Shown here one piece after another: positions 36,379 to 46,806 of a stretch of 64,000 bases of DNA. The stretch spans positions 123,800 to 187,799 of the forward strand of contig LSIB01000064.1 in the NCBI GenBank assembly GCA_001556025.1, given 5' to 3'. The translations under genes and the position numbers were made by a program. Every line of letters starts with the position of its first letter. The first letter of the stretch is position 1. Source of the DNA: Rhizobiales bacterium CCH3-A5. GTDB lineage: Bacteria; Pseudomonadota; Alphaproteobacteria; Rhizobiales; Beijerinckiaceae. The notes under the pieces were generated by a model. It was not told the origin of the DNA. It saw only the letters and a list, made by a program, of their open reading frames with translations, and did not search any database.

Positions 36379-36553
36379 CGCGTATCCTCTCCGTTTCGGG
36401 CATCGTCGGGCCCGTTGCGGGCGAGTGTTGGCGATCAGGAGACGCGTGCCAAGTGCCGAGTTTCGACAAGCGCTCTTTCCCGGAGATGCTGTTGCCGCAC
36501 GCGCCGCCGGCGTTACGGTAGCGTCGGCTGAAGCAGGAATCGAAGAACCGACC

Positions 36554-39472
36554 ATGCATGGCGCGCAATCGGCCCAGCTCTCGTCCCGCAATCTCGGCCT
36601 CGAGCGCCGGCTGGGGCAGGCCCTAGAAGGCGAGGTCCGCTTCGACGCCTTTACACGCGGGCGTTACGCCACCGACGCCTCGATCTACCAGATCATGCCC
36701 CAGGGCGTGGTCTTTCCGAAATCGGAAGCCGATATCGCGGCTGCGCTGACGATCGCGGCCGAGCATGGCGTGCCCGTGATCGCGCGCGGCGGCGGCACCT
36801 CGCAGAACGGCCAGCCGATCGGCGACGCGCTCATCCTCGACATGAGCCGGCATTTCAACGGCGTGCGCGACTACGATCCGGCGTCGCGGACGATCTCCGT
36901 CGCGCCCGGCCTCGTGCTGGAGGCGCTGAATGCCCATGTCCGGAAGGACGGGCTGTTCTTCCCCGTCGAGCCCTCCACCGCGAGCCGCTGCACCATCGGC
37001 GGCATGACCGGCAACAACTCGTCCGGAGCGCGCTCGTTGCGCTACGGCAAGACCGTCGACAACGTCATCGCCATGAAGGCGATGTTCCATGACGGCGAGC
37101 CGTTCGCGCTGGGCGACGGCCCGGTCGGAGACAACGCCTCGGCCCGCGCGCGCGATCTGATGACCCGCATGCTCAGGCTGGCGGACGACAACCGCGCCGA
37201 GATCGAGGCGATCTTTCCAAAGGTGCAGCGTCGCGTCGGCGGCTACAATCTCGACGAATTGCTGCCGGCCAATCCAAACCTGTCGCATCTGCTGGTCGGC
37301 TCGGAGGGGACGCTCGCCATCACGACGGAGGCGACGCTCAAACTCTCGACGCTTCCCGCCCATCGCGTCATGGGCGTCTGTCACTTCCCGGATTTCCGCT
37401 CGGCGATGGAGACGACGCGGCACATCGTCGATCTCGGTCCCGTTGCGGTCGAGCTCGTCGACAACAACGTGCTGGTGCTGGGCGCCGACATCCCGCTCTT
37501 CGTGCGCACGCTCGCCGACATCACGCGCGGACAGCCGAACTGTCTGCTGCTGGTCGAGTTCGCCGGCGACGATCTCGGTGCGCTCAAGCATGACCTGAAA
37601 CGGCTCGACCAGTGCATGGCCGATCACGGCTTCCCCGACGCCGTCGTCGAGGTGGTCGAGCCTGCCCGCCAAAAGCCGGTCTGGGAGGTGCGCGAGGCCT
37701 GCCTCAACATCATGATGTCGATGAAGGGCGACGGGAAGCCTGTCTCCTTCATCGAGGACTGCGCGGTGCCGCTCGAACACCTCGCCGACTACACCGACGC
37801 CGTCACCGCCCTGTTCGAGAAGCACGGCACGCGCGGCACCTGGTACGCCCATGCCTCGGTCGGCTGCCTGCATGTCCGCCCGATCCTGAACATGAAGGAC
37901 GAGGCCGGGGTGAAGGCGATGCGCGCCATCGCGGAGGAAGCCTGCGCGCTGGTGCGCCAGTTCAAGGGTTCGTTCTCGGGCGAGCATGGCGACGGCATCT
38001 CGCGCTCGGATTTCGTCGAGCCGATGTTCGGCTCACCCCTCACCCGCGCCTTCGAGCAGGTCAAGGACGGCTTCGATCCCGACAACCGGCTCAATCCGGC
38101 CAAGATCGTCCGGCCCTACCACATGGACGATCGCTCGCTGATGCGCTTCGCGCCGGGCTACGCCACGCCGATCCCGGCGAAGACCGCGCTCGACTGGTCC
38201 GACTGGGGCGGGTTCGGCGGCGCGGTCGAGATGTGCAACAACAACGGCACCTGCCGGAAGATGAGCGGCGGGACCATGTGCCCCTCCTATCGCGCGACCC
38301 GCGAGGAGCAGCACGTCACGCGCGGGCGGGCGAACACACTCAGGCTCGCCATCTCCGGCCAACTCGGCCCGGACGCCTTCACCTCGCCCGAGATGAAGCA
38401 GACGCTCGATCTCTGCGTCTCCTGCAAGGGCTGCAAGCGCGACTGCCCCACCGGTGTGGACATGGCCCGGATGAAGGTCGAGTTCCTGCATCATTACCAT
38501 GGCAGGCACGGCCTGCCGCTGAAGGAGCGGCTGATCGCCTATCTGCCGCGCTACGCGCCATGGGCGGCGCGCCTCAGCCCGCTGATGAACCTGCGCGACA
38601 AAATTCCGCTGCTGGCGCGTCTGAGCGAGCGGATCGCCGGCTTCAGCGCGCGCCGCTCGCTGCCGGTCTGGCGCAAGCCATGGGCGCAGGGCGGTGAGCG
38701 TGCGAAGGTCGCCGACGTGCTGGGCGACGGGCGCGACGTCATCCTCTTCGGCGACACCTTCAACCGCTATTTCGAGCGCGAGAATCTGGAAGCCGCCGAC
38801 AAGGTACTGGCTGCCGGCGGCTACCGCATCCACAAGGTCGAGCCGGCGGATGGCGGCCGACCGCTCTGCTGCGGGCGCACCTTCCTGTCGGCCGGGCTCG
38901 TCGACGAGGCACGCGCCGAGGCGCGCCGGACGCTGGATGCGCTCGCGCCCTACGTCGCCAGCGGCGCGCGCATCGTCGGACTGGAGCCGTCCTGCCTGAT
39001 GACCTTCCGCGACGAGTTCTCGGCGCTTCTGCCCAAGGCCGAGGTCGAGCCGGTGGCGAAGGCCGCGCTGCTGCTGGAGGAACTGCTCGCCGCCGACATC
39101 AAGGCGGGCGCGACCACCCTGCCCTTCGCCCCGCAGGCGGGCCGCGTCGCCCATCTGCACGGCCACTGCCATCAGAAAGCGTTCGATGCAATGGGCGCGG
39201 TTGAGGCGACGTTACGTGCTGTTCCAGGGCTGGAGGTCCGGCCGATCGAATCGAGCTGCTGCGGCATGTCCGGGGCCTTCGGCTACGCCGCCGAGACCAT
39301 CGACGTCTCGCTCGCCATGGGCGAGCTTTCACTGCTGCCGGCGGTGCGCAGGGCTCAACCCGGCGACATCATCGTCGCCGATGGAACGAGCTGCCGCCAC
39401 CAGATTCATGACGGCGCGGGGCGCGAGGCTTTGCATGTCGCGCGCGTGCTGGCTGACGCGCTGCAGGCTTGA
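36554..39472 (+). CDS. FAD-linked oxidase fused to Fe-S protein (GlcD-GlcF/D-lactate dehydrogenase type)
   Basis: A 972-aa membrane-associated 2-hydroxyacid dehydrogenase. The N-terminal PCMH FAD-binding domain (about 40-260, with VIARGGGTSQNGQ and GGMTGNNSSGARS) is followed by the FAD-oxidase C-terminal domain. Fe-S clusters are marked by CNNNGTCRKMSGGTMCPS and CVSCKGCKRDCPTG near residues 560-640. The C-terminal CCG-type domains are CCGRTFLSAG and SSCCGMSGAFGY. The likely substrate is glycolate, D-lactate or D-2-hydroxyglutarate, with electrons going to the quinone pool. The start at 36554 is chosen because the upstream extension is not conserved-looking. The divergent aminotransferase could use glyoxylate made here. 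Confidence 0.9.
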   Translation: MHGAQSAQLSSRNLGLERRLGQALEGEVRFDAFTRGRYATDASIYQIMPQGVVFPKSEADIAAALTIAAEHGVPVIARGGGTSQNGQPIGDALILDMSRHFNGVRDYDPASRTISVAPGLVLEALNAHVRKDGLFFPVEPSTASRCTIGGMTGNNSSGARSLRYGKTVDNVIAMKAMFHDGEPFALGDGPVGDNASARARDLMTRMLRLADDNRAEIEAIFPKVQRRVGGYNLDELLPANPNLSHLLVGSEGTLAITTEATLKLSTLPAHRVMGVCHFPDFRSAMETTRHIVDLGPVAVELVDNNVLVLGADIPLFVRTLADITRGQPNCLLLVEFAGDDLGALKHDLKRLDQCMADHGFPDAVVEVVEPARQKPVWEVREACLNIMMSMKGDGKPVSFIEDCAVPLEHLADYTDAVTALFEKHGTRGTWYAHASVGCLHVRPILNMKDEAGVKAMRAIAEEACALVRQFKGSFSGEHGDGISRSDFVEPMFGSPLTRAFEQVKDGFDPDNRLNPAKIVRPYHMDDRSLMRFAPGYATPIPAKTALDWSDWGGFGGAVEMCNNNGTCRKMSGGTMCPSYRATREEQHVTRGRANTLRLAISGQLGPDAFTSPEMKQTLDLCVSCKGCKRDCPTGVDMARMKVEFLHHYHGRHGLPLKERLIAYLPRYAPWAARLSPLMNLRDKIPLLARLSERIAGFSARRSLPVWRKPWAQGGERAKVADVLGDGRDVILFGDTFNRYFERENLEAADKVLAAGGYRIHKVEPADGGRPLCCGRTFLSAGLVDEARAEARRTLDALAPYVASGARIVGLEPSCLMTFRDEFSALLPKAEVEPVAKAALLLEELLAADIKAGATTLPFAPQAGRVAHLHGHCHQKAFDAMGAVEATLRAVPGLEVRPIESSCCGMSGAFGYAAETIDVSLAMGELSLLPAVRRAQPGDIIVADGTSCRHQIHDGAGREALHVARVLADALQA

Positions 39473-39479
39473 CGCCGCT

Positions 39480-40511
39480 TCAGCCCTCCGGCCGCGCCAG
39501 CCGCTCCTGATCGAGCGAGATGGTGACGACGAGACCGTCGCGGTCCCAGGCCTTGTGCAGCCGCCCGCCGAGCTGCTGGACGACGCTGATCTCGGCCAGC
39601 CGCGTGCCGAACCCGGTCTTGCCCGGCGGCTCTGCGATGAGCGGGCCGCCGGTCTCGCGCCAGACCACGAGAACGCCGCTCTCGGCGCTCTGGATCGAGA
39701 TTGTCACCATCCCCGACAGCGATGACAGCGAGCCGTATTTGACCGCATTGGTCGCCAGTTCGTGGAAGAGCAGCGCGAGCGGGGTTGCGCCGCGGTCGTC
39801 GATCGCGACATCGGTACCCTCGATGGCGATCCGGCCGTCGTCGAAGGCCAGATAGGGCCGGAACAGATCCGCCATCATCGCCCGCAGGGTGGTGCGGCCG
39901 GGAACGGGTCCACCCTCCTCGGTGTTGGGCCGCACCAGTTCGTGCGCGCGCCCCAGCGCCGCGATGCGTTCGCGCAGGTCGGCGGCAAAACCCTTCGCCT
40001 CGGGATGCTGCCGGGCCGAGAGCGCGATCAGCCCCGAGACCACGGCGAAGATGTTCTTGATGCGGTGGCTCAGTTCGCGGCCGAGCAGGTCCTTCTGCTC
40101 GGCGGTGCGCTTGGCCTCGTCGATATCGGTGCAGGTGCCGATCCAGCGGACGATGCGGCCATCTGCGTCTCGCACGGGCTGGGCGCGGCCGAGCGTCCAG
40201 CGATAGGCCCCGGAGCGGTGCCGCAGCCGGTATTCGATCTCGTAGGGCTCGCCGGTCGCCAGGCTGTGGCGCCAGCGCGCCCAGGCGCGCTCCTGATCCT
40301 CGGGATGGAACATGCCGTTCCACGCCTCGCCATCGGTGGAGCCCGCCGGCACGCCGGTGAACTCGTACCACTGGTCGTTGTAGTAGTCGTGATAGCCGTC
40401 CGGCAGCGTCGACCAGACCATCTGCGGCATCGCATTGGTCAGGACCTTGAACTGCGCCTCGCTCTCCAAGAGCGCCCTCCCGGCGGGGTCCGTCGCATCG
40501 TTATCAGTCAA
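39480..40511 (-). CDS. PAS-domain sensor histidine kinase of the HWE/HisKA_2 class
   Basis: A soluble 343-aa kinase. A PAS_3-type domain (about 20-135, with MPQMVWSTLPDG and RWIGTCTDI) precedes the phosphoacceptor segment RELSHRIKNIFAVV near residue 145. The catalytic domain contains HELATNAVKYGSLS and GFGTRL, and the WRETGGP motif is characteristic of HWE kinases. There are no transmembrane segments, so it senses a cytoplasmic signal, possibly light or redox through the PAS pocket. No response-regulator gene is adjacent, so it is an orphan here. It is convergent with the dehydrogenase gene, 7 bases apart. Confidence 0.92.
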   Translation of the reverse strand: MTDNDATDPAGRALLESEAQFKVLTNAMPQMVWSTLPDGYHDYYNDQWYEFTGVPAGSTDGEAWNGMFHPEDQERAWARWRHSLATGEPYEIEYRLRHRSGAYRWTLGRAQPVRDADGRIVRWIGTCTDIDEAKRTAEQKDLLGRELSHRIKNIFAVVSGLIALSARQHPEAKGFAADLRERIAALGRAHELVRPNTEEGGPVPGRTTLRAMMADLFRPYLAFDDGRIAIEGTDVAIDDRGATPLALLFHELATNAVKYGSLSSLSGMVTISIQSAESGVLVVWRETGGPLIAEPPGKTGFGTRLAEISVVQQLGGRLHKAWDRDGLVVTISLDQERLARPEG

Positions 40512-40694
40512 GCCGTCCTCGCCGCTCAGGTCACGCGTCGTGCCCTAAGTCACTGCGGCGGCGTGTCAATGTCAAAAGCTAAGTGCGATGCAGTCGATCC
40601 GCAGAACGATTAGCATCGGTCACCGCGCCCGACGACATGGCCGAACGCGCCCAGACCTACACAGATCCAGCGATTTTCGAACGAGCCACGCGAG

Positions 40695-40768
40695 TGGCTG
40701 GGGGACTAGGATTCGAACCTAGACAACCAGAGTCAGAGTCTGGGGTCCTACCGTTAGACGATCCCCCA
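40695..40768 (-). tRNA. tRNA-Gln (anticodon CUG)
   Basis: The minus strand folds into a cloverleaf: acceptor UGGGGGA paired with UCCCCCA, anticodon stem CCAGA/UCUGG enclosing loop CUCUGAC (anticodon CUG, codon CAG), T-arm with GGUUCGAAUC, discriminator G and an encoded CCA end. No integrase gene or att-like duplication was seen beside it. Confidence 0.95.
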
Positions 40769-40897
40769 ACGGCGCAGAGGCGCTGGTATCCGGCGCTCGC
40801 GTTGGTGAGCCGGGGGTCTAATCAATGACGGCGCGGATGGCAAGCGCAGAATGCGCCTGCTGAACGGCATGGCCGCCGGTTCGCGACGTCGATGCGC

Positions 40898-42400
40898 TCA
40901 CGTCCCGCTCAGCGTGCGCCTGACGCTGTCGCGCCAGCCCGCGACCTTGCGATGGCGCTCGCTGGCGGCCATGCCCGGCATGAAGCGGCGCTCCAGACGC
41001 CATTGATCGGCAAAGCGCCCGGGCTCCGGCAGCAGGCCGGCGTCGAGCCCGGCCAGATAGGCCGCGCCCAGCGCCGTCGTCTCCAGTACGGTCGGCCGGT
41101 CGACCGGGAGATCGAGAAGGTCGGCGAGGCGCTGCATCGTCCAGTCGGAGGCGACCATGCCGCCATCGACACGCAGCACCGCCTCGCCCTGCCCGGCGGC
41201 GGGCCAGTCGGCCCGCATCGCCTCGACGAGATCCAGCGTCTGGTAGCAGACGCTCTCCAGCGCCGCGCGGGCGAATTCGCGCGGGCCGGTGCCGCGCGTC
41301 AGGCCGAAGATCGCGCCGCGCGCGGCGGCGTCCCAATGCGGCGCGCCCAGACCCACGAAGGCCGGCACGAGATAGACGTCCTGCGCAGGATCGGCGGCTT
41401 CGGCCAGCGGGCCGGTTTCGCCGGCGCTTTCGATCAGGCGCAAGCCGTCGCGTAGCCATTGCACGGCGGCGCCGGCGATGAAGATCGAGCCCTCGAGCGC
41501 GAAGGTGCGCTTGCCGCCGAGTTGATAGGCCACCGTCGAAAGCAGCCGATGCTGCGAAACCACGGGCTCCGGACCCGTGTTGAGCAGCGCGAAACAGCCC
41601 GTGCCATAGGTCGACTTGACCATGCCGGGCGAGAAACAGGCCTGGCCGATCGTCGCCGCCTGCTGATCGCCGGCGATGCCGCGCACCGCGATCGCCGCCC
41701 CGAAATGCTCCGGCAGCGTCTCGCCGAAATCGGCGGCGCAGTCGCGCACATCGGGGAGCATCGCGGCCGGCACCCGAAACAGCGCCAGCAGCTCCTCGTC
41801 CCAGACGCCGCGGCGGATATCGAACAGCATCGTGCGTGCGGCGTTCGTCGCGTCGGTCGCATGCGTCTTGCCCCCCGTCAGCCGCCAGAGCAGGAAGGAA
41901 TCGACCGTGCCGAAGGCGAGTTCGCCCGCCTCGGCGCGGCGACGGGCGCCGGGCACATTGTCGAGCATCCAGCCTATCTTGGTGGCGGAGAAATAGGGGT
42001 CGAGCCGCAGGCCCGTACGCTGCGCCACCAGCGCCTCGTGGCCGGCCGCCGCCAGTTCGGCGCAGATCTGCGCCGTGCGGCGGTCCTGCCAGACGATGGC
42101 GCGGTGGATGGCGCGGCCGGTCTTGCGGTCCCAGACCAGCGTCGTCTCGCGCTGGTTGGTGATGCCGATCGCGGCGATGTCGCCGCCTGAGAGCCCGGCC
42201 TTGGCCAGCGCCGCTCGGCAGGTTGCCAGCACCGTGTCCCACAGGTCTTCGGCCTCGTGCTCGACCCAGCCCGAGGCCGGGAAATGCTGGGCGAACTCCT
42301 GCTGCGCACTGGCAGCGACATGCAGGTTCGCGTCGAAGACGATGGCGCGCGAGGAGGTCGTGCCCTGGTCGATGGCGAGGATGTGGCGTGCGGCGGCCAT
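40898..42400 (-). CDS. glpK: Glycerol kinase
   Basis: FGGY-family kinase of 500 aa that converts glycerol to glycerol-3-phosphate. It has the N-terminal phosphate-binding motif [15 protein letters not shown], the substrate region GITNQRETT, the STYGTGCF loop near residue 265 and the C-terminal FGGY signature region ([19 protein letters not shown]). Length and ends match the family. The frame is open far upstream and would overlap the divergent ppx gene; the start at 42400 is preferred because it begins the conserved domain. No glp regulator or facilitator gene is adjacent. Confidence 0.95.
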   Translation of the reverse strand: MAAARHILAIDQGTTSSRAIVFDANLHVAASAQQEFAQHFPASGWVEHEAEDLWDTVLATCRAALAKAGLSGGDIAAIGITNQRETTLVWDRKTGRAIHRAIVWQDRRTAQICAELAAAGHEALVAQRTGLRLDPYFSATKIGWMLDNVPGARRRAEAGELAFGTVDSFLLWRLTGGKTHATDATNAARTMLFDIRRGVWDEELLALFRVPAAMLPDVRDCAADFGETLPEHFGAAIAVRGIAGDQQAATIGQACFSPGMVKSTYGTGCFALLNTGPEPVVSQHRLLSTVAYQLGGKRTFALEGSIFIAGAAVQWLRDGLRLIESAGETGPLAEAADPAQDVYLVPAFVGLGAPHWDAAARGAIFGLTRGTGPREFARAALESVCYQTLDLVEAMRADWPAAGQGEAVLRVDGGMVASDWTMQRLADLLDLPVDRPTVLETTALGAAYLAGLDAGLLPEPGRFADQWRLERRFMPGMAASERHRKVAGWRDSVRRTLSGT

Positions 42401-42649
42401 GGCGGCGGCGTCTCCCTGCGGCCGGCTTGCGATGCGGCCCTGCCGGCAGATGTGCCGGAAGCCGCGGCCTCGGGCAAGACGGGCAGGCCACGAGGTTGCG
42501 AGCCTGGCGAAGGTTCCGCTTGGCACCGGCGCGTCGCAGGCGCTACGCTCGCTCCCGAAGCAAGCAGCCGGGCCTTTCGCCCGGCTCCCGCCGCAAAGCG
42601 TAGGCGTTTCAGGCCTTGGCGCTTTCGGCCGGTATAGGGATTTGGGAAC

Positions 42650-43741
42650 GTGGCGGTCGAGGACCGGCAGGAGCGGGGCGTCGCCGTTGCGGCGTCGGTG
42701 CAGATCAGTGGCGTCGATGCGCTTGGCGTCGGCACGCTGTTCCACGTGCCGCGCCCGCATCCGGTGACCTATGCCGCGCTCGATCTCGGCACCAACAACT
42801 GTCGGCTGCTGATCGCGCGGCCCGCGCAGCACGGCTTTCGCGTCGTGGATGCGTTCTCGCGCATCGTACGCCTTGGCGAGGGGCTCGCCGCCAGCGGCAG
42901 GCTCGCGGACGCCGCCATGGACCGGGCCGTCGAGGCGCTCAAGATCTGCCGCTCGAAAATGACCAATCGCGGCGTCACGCGGGCGCGCCTGGTCACCACC
43001 GAAGCCTGCCGGGCCGCGACCAACGGGCTCGATTTCGTGCGCCGCGTCACGCAGGAGGCCGAGCTCGACCTCGAGATCGTCGATCAGCGCACCGAGGCCT
43101 CGCTGGCGGTCTCGGGCTGCGCCGCGCTGGCCGATCCCGCCGCCGAGGGCGTCATCGTCTTCGATATCGGCGGCGGCTCCACCGAGATCATCTGGATGGG
43201 CGGGCGGGCGCAATCGCGCGATCCGGCCGGGCGCATCAGGGAATGGGCTTCCCTGCCGATCGGCGTCGTCACCGTCGCCGAGCGTTATGGCGGCGTCGAT
43301 GTCGGGCGCGAATTGTTCGAGCGCATGGTCGAGGATTGCACGCTGGCGCTGGCCCCCTTCGCGGCGAAGGCGGCGAAGGCGCGCGACGCGAGGCATTTCC
43401 ACCTGCTTGGGACGTCGGGAACCGTCACCACGGTCGCCGGCATCCATCTCGGATTGCCGCGCTACGACCGGCGCATGGTCGACGGCCTGTGGATGCAGCA
43501 GCGCGACATCCTCGCCGTCATCGACCGGCTCGTCGCGATGGACTATGCGCAACGGGCGGCGAATGCCTGCATCGGGCGCGAGCGTGCCGATCTGGTGCTC
43601 GCGGGCTGCGCGATCTTCGAGGCGATCCGGCGGGCTTTTCCGAGCGAGCGCGTCCGGATCGCCGATCGCGGCCTGCGAGAGGGCATCCTGCTGCGCATGA
43701 TGCATGAAGACCGCGCCTGGCAGCGGCGGAGACACCCATGA
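42650..43741 (+). CDS. Exopolyphosphatase / pppGpp phosphatase (Ppx/GppA family)
   Basis: A 363-aa actin-like-fold phosphatase that degrades polyphosphate or pppGpp. It shows [14 protein letters not shown] near residue 42, [11 protein letters not shown] near 115 and the nucleotide-binding [11 protein letters not shown] near 168. It is the short alphaproteobacterial form without the C-terminal HD domain. GTG 42650 is used; the first 38 residues are unconserved and an internal start is possible. The stop overlaps the rlmE start by 4 bases (ATGA), the classic ppx-rlmE pair. Confidence 0.92.
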   Translation: MAVEDRQERGVAVAASVQISGVDALGVGTLFHVPRPHPVTYAALDLGTNNCRLLIARPAQHGFRVVDAFSRIVRLGEGLAASGRLADAAMDRAVEALKICRSKMTNRGVTRARLVTTEACRAATNGLDFVRRVTQEAELDLEIVDQRTEASLAVSGCAALADPAAEGVIVFDIGGGSTEIIWMGGRAQSRDPAGRIREWASLPIGVVTVAERYGGVDVGRELFERMVEDCTLALAPFAAKAAKARDARHFHLLGTSGTVTTVAGIHLGLPRYDRRMVDGLWMQQRDILAVIDRLVAMDYAQRAANACIGRERADLVLAGCAIFEAIRRAFPSERVRIADRGLREGILLRMMHEDRAWQRRRHP

Positions 43742-44466
43742 GCACCGGAAAAGCCGGCGGCAAATCCAGTGTGGCCGGCGCAAGAGACCTGCGCGTCAAG
43801 GTCAAGAAGGCCGGCAAGCTGAAGCATTCCTCGCAGCTCTGGCTCGAGCGCCAGCTCAACGACCCTTATGTGAAGCGGGCACGCGAGCTCGGCCACCGCT
43901 CGCGCGCCGCCTTCAAGATCGAGGAGATGGACGAGCGCTACAAGTTTCTCAAAACCGGCCAGAAGCTGATCGACCTCGGCTGCGCGCCGGGCGGCTGGTG
44001 CCAGATCGCTGCGAAGAAGATCGGGCTGGAACACGGCAAGGGCCGCATCGTCGGCATCGACCTGCTGCCGGTCGATCCGATCCCCGGCGTCGAACTGATC
44101 CAGATGGACTTCATGGCCGACGAAGCCCCTGCCCTGCTGACCGAGCGCCTCGGCGGCCGCGCCGACGGGGTGATGTCCGACATGGCGGCCAACACCACCG
44201 GCCACAAGAAAACCGACCATCTCAAGATCATCGCGCTGGCGGAAGCGGCGCTCGACTTCGCCAACGAAATCCTGGCGCCGGGCGGCTTCTTCCTCGCCAA
44301 ACTATTCCAAGGCGGCGAGAGCGCGGAGCTGCTGGCCCAGCTCAAGCGCGACTTCACCACGGTGCGCAATGTGAAGCCCGCCGCGAGCCGGCCGGATTCC
44401 TCGGAGCTTTATGTGCTGGCGACAGGCTTCCGGCGCAAGGAACCGGCGGCGGACGCCGCGGCCTGA
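43738..44466 (+). CDS. rlmE: 23S rRNA (uridine-2'-O-) methyltransferase RlmE (FtsJ/RrmJ)
   Basis: SAM-dependent methyltransferase of 242 aa that modifies U2552 (E. coli numbering) of 23S rRNA late in 50S assembly. The catalytic K-D-K-E residues sit in [24 protein letters not shown] and SSELYVLA. The SAM loop is [12 protein letters not shown] basic N-terminal tail of about 40 residues is longer than in E. coli. It is coupled to ppx by a 4-base overlap and followed closely by the zntB-like gene. Confidence 0.96.
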   Translation: MSTGKAGGKSSVAGARDLRVKVKKAGKLKHSSQLWLERQLNDPYVKRARELGHRSRAAFKIEEMDERYKFLKTGQKLIDLGCAPGGWCQIAAKKIGLEHGKGRIVGIDLLPVDPIPGVELIQMDFMADEAPALLTERLGGRADGVMSDMAANTTGHKKTDHLKIIALAEAALDFANEILAPGGFFLAKLFQGGESAELLAQLKRDFTTVRNVKPAASRPDSSELYVLATGFRRKEPAADAAA

Positions 44467-44517
44467 ATCCGGTGGTTCGTCACATCGCCGACATGCATCG
44501 GCTGGAGCCGGACCGGA

Positions 44518-45513
44518 ATGCTGCGTGACCTGCAATCGGAGGCCGGCTTCGTCTGGGCCTATCGCTTCGATGGCGAGGGGAAGGCCGAGCTCTTGCCTCG
44601 CGACATCATGCCCGGCCTCGCAGAGGAGAATGCGAGTTTCGTCTGGCTGCATCTCGATCTCGTCCACAGCCGCGCCAAGCAGTGGATCGCCGGCTGCAGC
44701 GGCCTGCCGCCCGATGCGCTGGCGCTCTTCGTGGCGCAGGACGAACACCAGCGCCTGTTTCACAATGCCGAATTCGCCTGGGGAATCACCTTCGACCAGA
44801 TCCGCGAGGTCGACAGCCTCGCCGACGACACCGGTATGTTGCACTGGATCGTCGGCGAGCGCGTGCTGATCACGGGGCGCCGCGCCGCCCTTCAGGCCAC
44901 GCGGCTGACGCGCGATGCGCTGGAAGCCGGCTTCCGCGCCACCTCGCCCGTGATGCTGTTCGAGCGGCTGATCGAATACGTCATCGAGGATGTCGCCGAG
45001 GACGTGATGCGCCTGACCGACGACACCGACTCGATCGAAGACCACGTCATCGACGACCGCATCGGCAATGATGCACGCCGGCTCGGACAGATCCGTCGGC
45101 GCACGGTGAAGCTGCATCGGCAGCTCAACGGCCTCCACCAGCTCTTTCGGCGCTTCGCCGACACCGCCTCGGCACGCATGGCGCCCGAAACGGTCAAGAG
45201 CGCCGCCTCGCGGCTTCTGGGGCGCGTCGACACGATGCTGACCGACGTGCAGATCGTCCAGCAGCGCGCGCGGCTGCTGCAGGACGAGATCGCGGCGCGG
45301 CTGACGGCGCAGACCAACCGCCAACTCTACGTGCTCTCGATCCTCACCGCCACGCTGATGCCGGCGACGCTGGTCACCGGGCTGTTCGGCGTCAACACAA
45401 AGGGCCTGCCCTTCCTCGAGAACGAGTGGGGCTTCGTCTATGTCGTGATCTTCAGCCTGACGGCGGCGCTGGGCGTCTACTGGCTGCTGCGCCGCCGCGA
45501 CATGATCAACTGA
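44518..45513 (+). CDS. CorA-superfamily divalent cation transporter, ZntB-like
   Basis: A 331-aa transporter with a long cytoplasmic N-terminal domain, a coiled helix (about 150-265) and two C-terminal transmembrane helices. The loop after the first helix reads GLFGVNTKGLPF, so the canonical GMN of CorA is GVN, as in ZntB-like proteins. Transport of Zn2+ is therefore more likely than Mg2+. The C-terminus is the positively charged RRRDMIN. It starts 51 bases after rlmE on the same strand and may be co-transcribed. Confidence 0.9.
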   Translation: MLRDLQSEAGFVWAYRFDGEGKAELLPRDIMPGLAEENASFVWLHLDLVHSRAKQWIAGCSGLPPDALALFVAQDEHQRLFHNAEFAWGITFDQIREVDSLADDTGMLHWIVGERVLITGRRAALQATRLTRDALEAGFRATSPVMLFERLIEYVIEDVAEDVMRLTDDTDSIEDHVIDDRIGNDARRLGQIRRRTVKLHRQLNGLHQLFRRFADTASARMAPETVKSAASRLLGRVDTMLTDVQIVQQRARLLQDEIAARLTAQTNRQLYVLSILTATLMPATLVTGLFGVNTKGLPFLENEWGFVYVVIFSLTAALGVYWLLRRRDMIN

Positions 45514-45534
45514 ACGCTGCGTGCGCCCGCGCAG

Positions 45535-46728
45535 TCACTTCTCCAGGAACGCCCGGATCGCGCCCTCGGCCTGCTTCATCGAGATGACGCCGTCGAGATG
45601 GCCGCGCGTGCCCTGCAGGAAGATTTGGGTGACGTCGCCGCCGCCTTTCTTCAGCCCGTCCGCCGTGCGCTCGATCATATCGGGCGTAAAGACGAGGTCC
45701 TTGGGCTGCGTGATCAGCAGCACCGGGGCCTTGATCCTGCCGACCGCGTCCGCGAGCGAGACCCCGCCGGCGGCGAAGAGCTGGTTGGCCTTGACCAGAT
45801 AGAGGAAGTGATTGGCGTCGGAGACCTTCGCACGCGCCTCGCCGGCATTGTCGAGCACGCTCTGGACCTGGAACTTGTTCGCCAGCGCCTTCGCCGGGGC
45901 CTCGCTCTCCTTGGCAGCGCGGCGGCCGAAGGTGGCGTTGGCCCATTCGGCATGGTTTGCCTGCAGCGTCACCACGGTCAGCGCCTTGGCGAGGCCGGCA
46001 TTGGGCGGCGTCCTGCCGTAGTAGTCGCCCTTGTTCCAGTTCGGATCGACCAGGATCGGCGCGGCCCAGACATCGAGCCAGGCGATGAGCTGCGCATCGG
46101 CCTCGGCCGCGCCGATGACCGGCATCGCCTTCGCCACCATGTCGGGGTGACTCGTCGCCCATTCATAGGTCTGGAGCGCGCCCATCGAGGGGCCGGCGAC
46201 CAGCGCCAGCTTCCTGATGCCGAGACTTTCGACCAGCGCCTTCTGGACATTGACGAAATCCCCGACCGTCACGACGGGGAAATCCAGCGCGTAGGGCTTG
46301 CCGGTGTCGGGATCGGTCGAGGCCGGGCCGGTCGTGGTGGTCTTCGGGTCGCCGGTGTTGAGGTTCACCAGCGTGTCGGAGGAGAGAACGAAATACTTGT
46401 TGGTGTCGATCGCCTTGCCGGGGCCGATGATGGCGTCCCAATACCCCGGCGCGGCGTCGGCGGCGGCATATTTGCCGGCCGCATGCGAATTGCCCGAGAA
46501 GAAATGGCAGATCAGGATCGCGTTCGACCTGTCGGCGTTGAGCGTGCCGTAGCTCTCCCAGCCGACCCTGACGTTCTTGAGCGTGCGGCCGCCCTGCGTG
46601 GTGAAGCTCGGCAGTTCGAAGATCTTCTTCTCGACGATCAGCTCCTGCGCCTCTGCGCCACCCGTCATGCTCATCCCCGACATCGCCATCAAGGCGGCGC
46701 CTGCGGCGGCCGCGATCCAGTGTTTCAT
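45535..46728 (-). CDS. Exported MetX-like alpha/beta hydrolase
   Basis: A 397-aa alpha/beta hydrolase resembling homoserine O-acetyltransferase (MetX). The HFFSGNSHAAGKY oxyanion region, GYWDAIIGPGKAIDTNKYFV and the nucleophile elbow AGPSMGALQTYEWA are family features. The acid is probably the Asp in PKDLVFTP and the base the His in RGHLDGV. Unlike cytosolic MetX it begins with a signal peptide (cleavage after AEAQ near residue 28), so it acts in the periplasm or outside, where acetyl-CoA is absent. A secreted esterase or hydrolase is more likely than methionine biosynthesis. An M20 peptidase gene lies upstream on the same strand. Confidence 0.85.
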   Translation of the reverse strand: MKHWIAAAAGAALMAMSGMSMTGGAEAQELIVEKKIFELPSFTTQGGRTLKNVRVGWESYGTLNADRSNAILICHFFSGNSHAAGKYAAADAAPGYWDAIIGPGKAIDTNKYFVLSSDTLVNLNTGDPKTTTTGPASTDPDTGKPYALDFPVVTVGDFVNVQKALVESLGIRKLALVAGPSMGALQTYEWATSHPDMVAKAMPVIGAAEADAQLIAWLDVWAAPILVDPNWNKGDYYGRTPPNAGLAKALTVVTLQANHAEWANATFGRRAAKESEAPAKALANKFQVQSVLDNAGEARAKVSDANHFLYLVKANQLFAAGGVSLADAVGRIKAPVLLITQPKDLVFTPDMIERTADGLKKGGGDVTQIFLQGTRGHLDGVISMKQAEGAIRAFLEK

Positions 46729-46806
46729 GCTCAGGCTCCCTTCCCACAGCGACCGTCATGCGGCCTTGGACGGATCAGAGCGGATTTTGTGACGAACGGA
46801 AGGGAG

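Noticed and set aside
40695..40768. The tRNA-Gln as an integration site for a genomic island
   Set aside because: No integrase, no repeated tRNA end and ordinary host-like composition on both sides.
40898..43783. 961-codon minus-strand frame extending glpK upstream
   Set aside because: The extension runs antisense through the ppx gene and lacks family similarity. Glycerol kinase begins at 42400.
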